From Microvirga massiliensis (GTDB lineage Bacteria > Pseudomonadota > Alphaproteobacteria > Rhizobiales > Beijerinckiaceae), in the NCBI RefSeq assembly GCF_001006805.1, contig NZ_LN811353.1, positions 272,487-336,486 of the forward strand: a stretch of 64,000 nucleotides of DNA. The letters run 5' to 3'. The position numbers and the translations under genes are program-made. Below, piece after piece: positions 61,129 through 64,000 of the stretch. The notes beneath the pieces are model-generated. The model saw nothing but the letters and a program-made list of their open reading frames with translations, made no database searches and was not told the origin of the DNA. Numbering within the stretch: the stretch's first letter is position 1; each line of letters begins with the position of its first letter.

Positions 61129-62499
61129 TCAGCCGGGCTCCCGGATGCTCTCGTCGAGGCCCCGCAGGATCGGGTAAAGGAAATAGGAGATCACCGTGCG
61201 CCGACCGACCTTGATCTCGGCTTGCACGGTCATGCCAGGAATAAGGTGCATGGTCTCGGGCACGTCTCTGAGTGTCGTATCAGTAAGACTGATGCGCGCC
61301 CGGTGAATCAGTGCCGGAGCTTTGCCGGGTTCCTTCGATCCTTCTGTCGAGAAGGCGTCCTGGCTCACTGTGCGTACTTCGCCCCGGGCGGCTCCGTGCT
61401 TCTGGAACGGAAAGGCCTCGAGCTTGATCCGCACGGGCTGCTTTGGGGTAACGTGACCTACATCACGCGCGTCGATCGCAACCTCTGCCTCCAGAGGCGC
61501 ATCGGCGGGCACGAGTGTGAAGATCGGCTCGGCCTCTCGTACCACTGACCCGACCGAGCGGTGGGCCGTGTCGAGCACGATCGCGTCTGCCGGTGCGGTG
61601 ATTGCCACCATCCGCCGACGCAGTTCCGCCTTCTTGAGCTGCTCTGCCGCCTCGTCCCTCTGATTGCGCGTCTCCACAAGCTGTTCGAGAGCTGTACGGC
61701 GAAAATCATCAATGAAGGCCTGACGCTCAGCTCGGGCCTTCTCGAGGCCTTGTGCCAATTCCGACAGGCTGCCCTTAAGGCGGGCAAGGGAGGCCTCCGT
61801 TTCGAGCCGCATGTCCCGGGATTGGAGAAGGTTCAATCGTGAGCCATTGCTACTGGCAAACAGGGTCTCCCGCATGGTTTCGATCTCGCCGAGGGTCGAG
61901 AGGCGCTGCGTGAGCACCGTGATCTCGCTGCGGGTCGTCATAATATTCGCCGCTAGCCGAGCGGTCTGCGCATCGAGATTGCGCACCTGTGAGGTGAGGT
62001 AGGCTTGGCGCTGAGCATAGAGACGAGCTTGGAGAATCTCCTCAGGGGGAGCTTCCGCACCGGCTGTAAAGTCGAGATCTGCCAACTCGGCTTCGAGCCG
62101 CCGTGCTTGGGCATCCAGCGCTGCGTGGTGCGTGCGCAGCTGCTCCAAGTCGGCCTGTGTGAAAGTGGGATCAAGTGTGGCGAGCACCTGACCAGCCTTC
62201 ACGGTATCACCCACTTGCACGTCGATGGAGCGCATAACGGAGGTCTCGAGCGGCTGCACGACAAGATTTGGTTGAGTGGTGACGAGCCGACCCGGGGCGA
62301 CCGCGATCTCATCCACCTCTGAGAGGCATGCCCAAGCGATCGCGGTCACAATGAGAAATGCAACGATATAGAGTGTGATGCAGGCGATACGTGGCGGTGC
62401 ACGCTCCTCGATCTCGGTAGCATCGGACTGGAACTCGACCACCTCGGGCGCGGTCGACACAAGTCTGAGATGAGGATGGGTTCTGGATGGGGCGCTCAT
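61129..62499 (-). CDS. Type I secretion membrane-fusion protein (HlyD family)
   Basis: A 456-residue periplasmic adaptor that links an inner-membrane ABC exporter to a TolC-type channel. A short cytoplasmic tail and one helix (ITLYIVAFLIVTAIAWACL) are followed by the lipoyl half-motifs (VQPLETSVMRSIDVQVGDTVKAGQVLATLDPT and ITAPADAIVLDTAHRSVGSVV). Between them a long coiled coil lies at about 110-290, and the C-terminus has the HlyD signature MTVQAEIKVGRRTVISYFLYPI. The ATG overlaps the exporter stop (ATGA at 62496). No substrate gene or TolC is in the window. Confidence 0.93.
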   Translation of the reverse strand: MSAPSRTHPHLRLVSTAPEVVEFQSDATEIEERAPPRIACITLYIVAFLIVTAIAWACLSEVDEIAVAPGRLVTTQPNLVVQPLETSVMRSIDVQVGDTVKAGQVLATLDPTFTQADLEQLRTHHAALDAQARRLEAELADLDFTAGAEAPPEEILQARLYAQRQAYLTSQVRNLDAQTARLAANIMTTRSEITVLTQRLSTLGEIETMRETLFASSNGSRLNLLQSRDMRLETEASLARLKGSLSELAQGLEKARAERQAFIDDFRRTALEQLVETRNQRDEAAEQLKKAELRRRMVAITAPADAIVLDTAHRSVGSVVREAEPIFTLVPADAPLEAEVAIDARDVGHVTPKQPVRIKLEAFPFQKHGAARGEVRTVSQDAFSTEGSKEPGKAPALIHRARISLTDTTLRDVPETMHLIPGMTVQAEIKVGRRTVISYFLYPILRGLDESIREPG

Positions 62500-64000
62500 G
62501 CGACCTGCCTCGTCTGCTGCGCCCATAGGCGCCGGTAGGCGGCGCAGCCGGACAGCAGCTGGTCATGCCGACCCATCGCAGCGATTCGGCCCCGGTCGAT
62601 CACCAGGATGGCATTAGCGTCCACTAGTGTGGAGAGCCGGTGTGAGACAATCACGACCGTGCGCCCGGCTGCGATGCGGCGCAGATTCTGCCGGACCAGA
62701 GCCTCGCTTTCCGGATCTAAGGCGCTTGTTGCCTCGTCGAGAATGAGGAGCCGCGGATCAGTAACGAGCGCCCGCGCAATGGCAAGGCGTTGGCGTTGTC
62801 CACCGGACAGATTGCCGGCGTTCTCCTCGAGCGGGGTGTCGAAACCTCGTGGCAGTCGCTCGATGAACTCCTCTGCACCTGCGAGTCGGGCCGCGAATGC
62901 AATCTCTTCGAAGGTGGCGTCTGGCTTGGCGGCTGCGATGTTTTCCCGGATGGTGCCGCGGAATAGAAAGCTGTCCTGAAGCACCACGCCGGTGTTTCGC
63001 CGCAGATGCACGAGGTCGAGCTCGCGGATGTCGAAGCCGTCGAAGCGGATCTGACCCTCGTGTGTCGCATAGAGCCCTTGGAGGAGCCGCGTCAGCGTTG
63101 TCTTGCCGGAGCCGCTGCGCCCCACGATGCCCAGAATGCTGCTTGGTGCGACCGAGAAGGAGACCTCTTCAAGGGCGGATGGCCGATCGGGAGCGTACCG
63201 GAAAGTGACGCTCTCGAATTCGATGCGGCCCTCGAGCTGCGGCTTCAGGCCGTTGGTACGTCCGGCCCGCTCCTCGGCACGATTCATCACCTCGCCCAGC
63301 ATTCGCACCGAGAGCGCGATATCCTGATATTCGTGCACCATAGTGACGAGTTGCACGAGAGGGCCCGAGACTCGGCCGGCGAGCATGTTGAAGGCCACGA
63401 GAGCACCGACCGTCAGCGTTCCGTCGAAGACTGCCATCGTGCCGAAGCCCACGATGGCCACGACCATCAGCTTCTCGACGAGACCTGTGGCTGCCTGCGC
63501 CACGGTCGAGATCGTCTCGACACGGAACCGTGTCGAGACCGCCGAGGCGGAGCGATCGTCCCAGACACGCCGCTGCATGGGCTCCATAGCGAGCGACTTG
63601 ATGGTGTGCATCCCGTGCACGGTTTCGACGAGCAGCGCCTGGCGCTCCCCTTCGGCTTCGTAGAGGTGCTGGAGGCGCCGACGGAAAGGACCCACGAGAA
63701 GTGCGATCACCAACCCGACGACTGCCGTGAAGGCGACAACGATCAAGGTGAGTTCAACACTGTAAAGGACCAGGACGGGGACGAAGACCAGCAGTGACAG
63801 CGCATCGAGCACCGTCAGGAAGAGACGCCCGGTGAGAAATTCCCGAATACGCGCCGCTTGCTGCATGTGCTTCACCAGCACACCAGCCGGCATGCTCTCG
63901 AAGAATGCAATCGGCAAGCCCAGGAGATGCGCGAAAGTCCGCGTCGCGACCCGGATGTCGATGCGGTTCGTGGCGTAGAGAAGAAGGTAGCGGCGCAGGA
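62496..64000 (-). CDS. Type I secretion ABC exporter (HlyB/PrtD-like), N-terminus outside window
   Basis: The frame is open to the window edge, so the N-terminal part (and any peptidase-like domain) is not seen. Five or so helices of the ABC transmembrane domain are visible (ATNRIDIRVATRTFAHLLGLPIAFFE, FLTVLDALSLLVFVPVLVLY). The ATPase follows: Walker A GRSGSGKTT, Q-loop LQDSFLFRGTIRENIA, signature NLSGGQRQRLAIARAL, Walker B LLILDEATSALD, H-loop VSHR. The phrase FFESMPAGVLVKHMQQAARIREFLTG is typical of RTX-toxin and protease exporters. It exports an unidentified protein together with the HlyD protein. Confidence 0.93.
   Translation of the reverse strand, partial: LRRYLLLYATNRIDIRVATRTFAHLLGLPIAFFESMPAGVLVKHMQQAARIREFLTGRLFLTVLDALSLLVFVPVLVLYSVELTLIVVAFTAVVGLVIALLVGPFRRRLQHLYEAEGERQALLVETVHGMHTIKSLAMEPMQRRVWDDRSASAVSTRFRVETISTVAQAATGLVEKLMVVAIVGFGTMAVFDGTLTVGALVAFNMLAGRVSGPLVQLVTMVHEYQDIALSVRMLGEVMNRAEERAGRTNGLKPQLEGRIEFESVTFRYAPDRPSALEEVSFSVAPSSILGIVGRSGSGKTTLTRLLQGLYATHEGQIRFDGFDIRELDLVHLRRNTGVVLQDSFLFRGTIRENIAAAKPDATFEEIAFAARLAGAEEFIERLPRGFDTPLEENAGNLSGGQRQRLAIARALVTDPRLLILDEATSALDPESEALVRQNLRRIAAGRTVVIVSHRLSTLVDANAILVIDRGRIAAMGRHDQLLSGCAAYRRLWAQQTRQVA

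Overview
The window is high-GC DNA, densely packed with genes in short operons that often overlap by ATGA, TGATG or GTGA. The content points to an alphaproteobacterium, most likely a member of Hyphomicrobiales (Rhizobiales) of the Microvirga/Bosea/Methylobacteriaceae kind: class I PHA synthase, OpgH, a RibA with a worn RibB-like N-terminus, the valine operon with a divergent LysR gene, LIV- and Dpp-type transporters, and palindromic repeats of the form GTCATTGCGAGC...GAAGCAATC. The lineage is inferred from gene content and is not proven. No rRNA, tRNA or CRISPR was seen.

Left part (1-14600). After the end of a PHA synthase, a minus-strand group holds an OpgH glucosyltransferase, an FkbM methyltransferase and an exported protein. 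Divergent from it runs a compact plus-strand cluster: a dehydrogenase, a PTPS/QueD-fold protein that has lost its catalytic residues, a GT4 glycosyltransferase and a methyltransferase. Nearby are a stand-alone RibD-type reductase, a cytochrome b561, RibA, a large YfhO-like membrane protein and an FAD amino-acid oxidase-like protein. This set looks like an uncharacterised pterin- or pyrimidine-linked modification system.

Middle (14800-36600). There is a peroxiredoxin, an anchored small protein, and an envelope group (exported metallo-beta-lactamase-fold enzyme, two beta-propeller proteins, two HupE/UreJ-type permeases). These are followed by an M20 amidohydrolase divergent from a complete peptide-type ABC operon, an O-antigen-ligase-like protein, the valine/isobutyrate operon (mmsA, acyl-CoA dehydrogenase, small membrane protein, mmsB) with its LysR regulator, and an ATPase of a ferric-type ABC transporter.

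Island (about 36600-56950). An IS701-family transposase remnant marks the left end. The island lies between the ferric-type ATPase gene and a matching permease/binding-protein pair. It carries two FAD-linked oxidases, an IclR regulator, a five-gene LIV-type transporter, a minus-strand operon (MBL-fold enzyme, two aconitase-family subunits, ICL/PEP-mutase-family lyase, tandem alpha/beta hydrolase) and a plus-strand operon (acyl-CoA ligase, SDR, acyl-CoA dehydrogenase, APH-type kinase). The kinase gene has an in-frame TAG and a frameshift. Palindromes with 6-3-6 spacing occur at all three regulatory gaps of the island, which suggests one regulon under the IclR protein. I read it as an undescribed catabolic island for a branched, hydroxylated or lactone-type acid.

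Right end (57000-64000). The ferric-type permease and binding protein are followed by transaldolase and a type I secretion pair (HlyD adaptor and an ABC exporter cut by the window edge).
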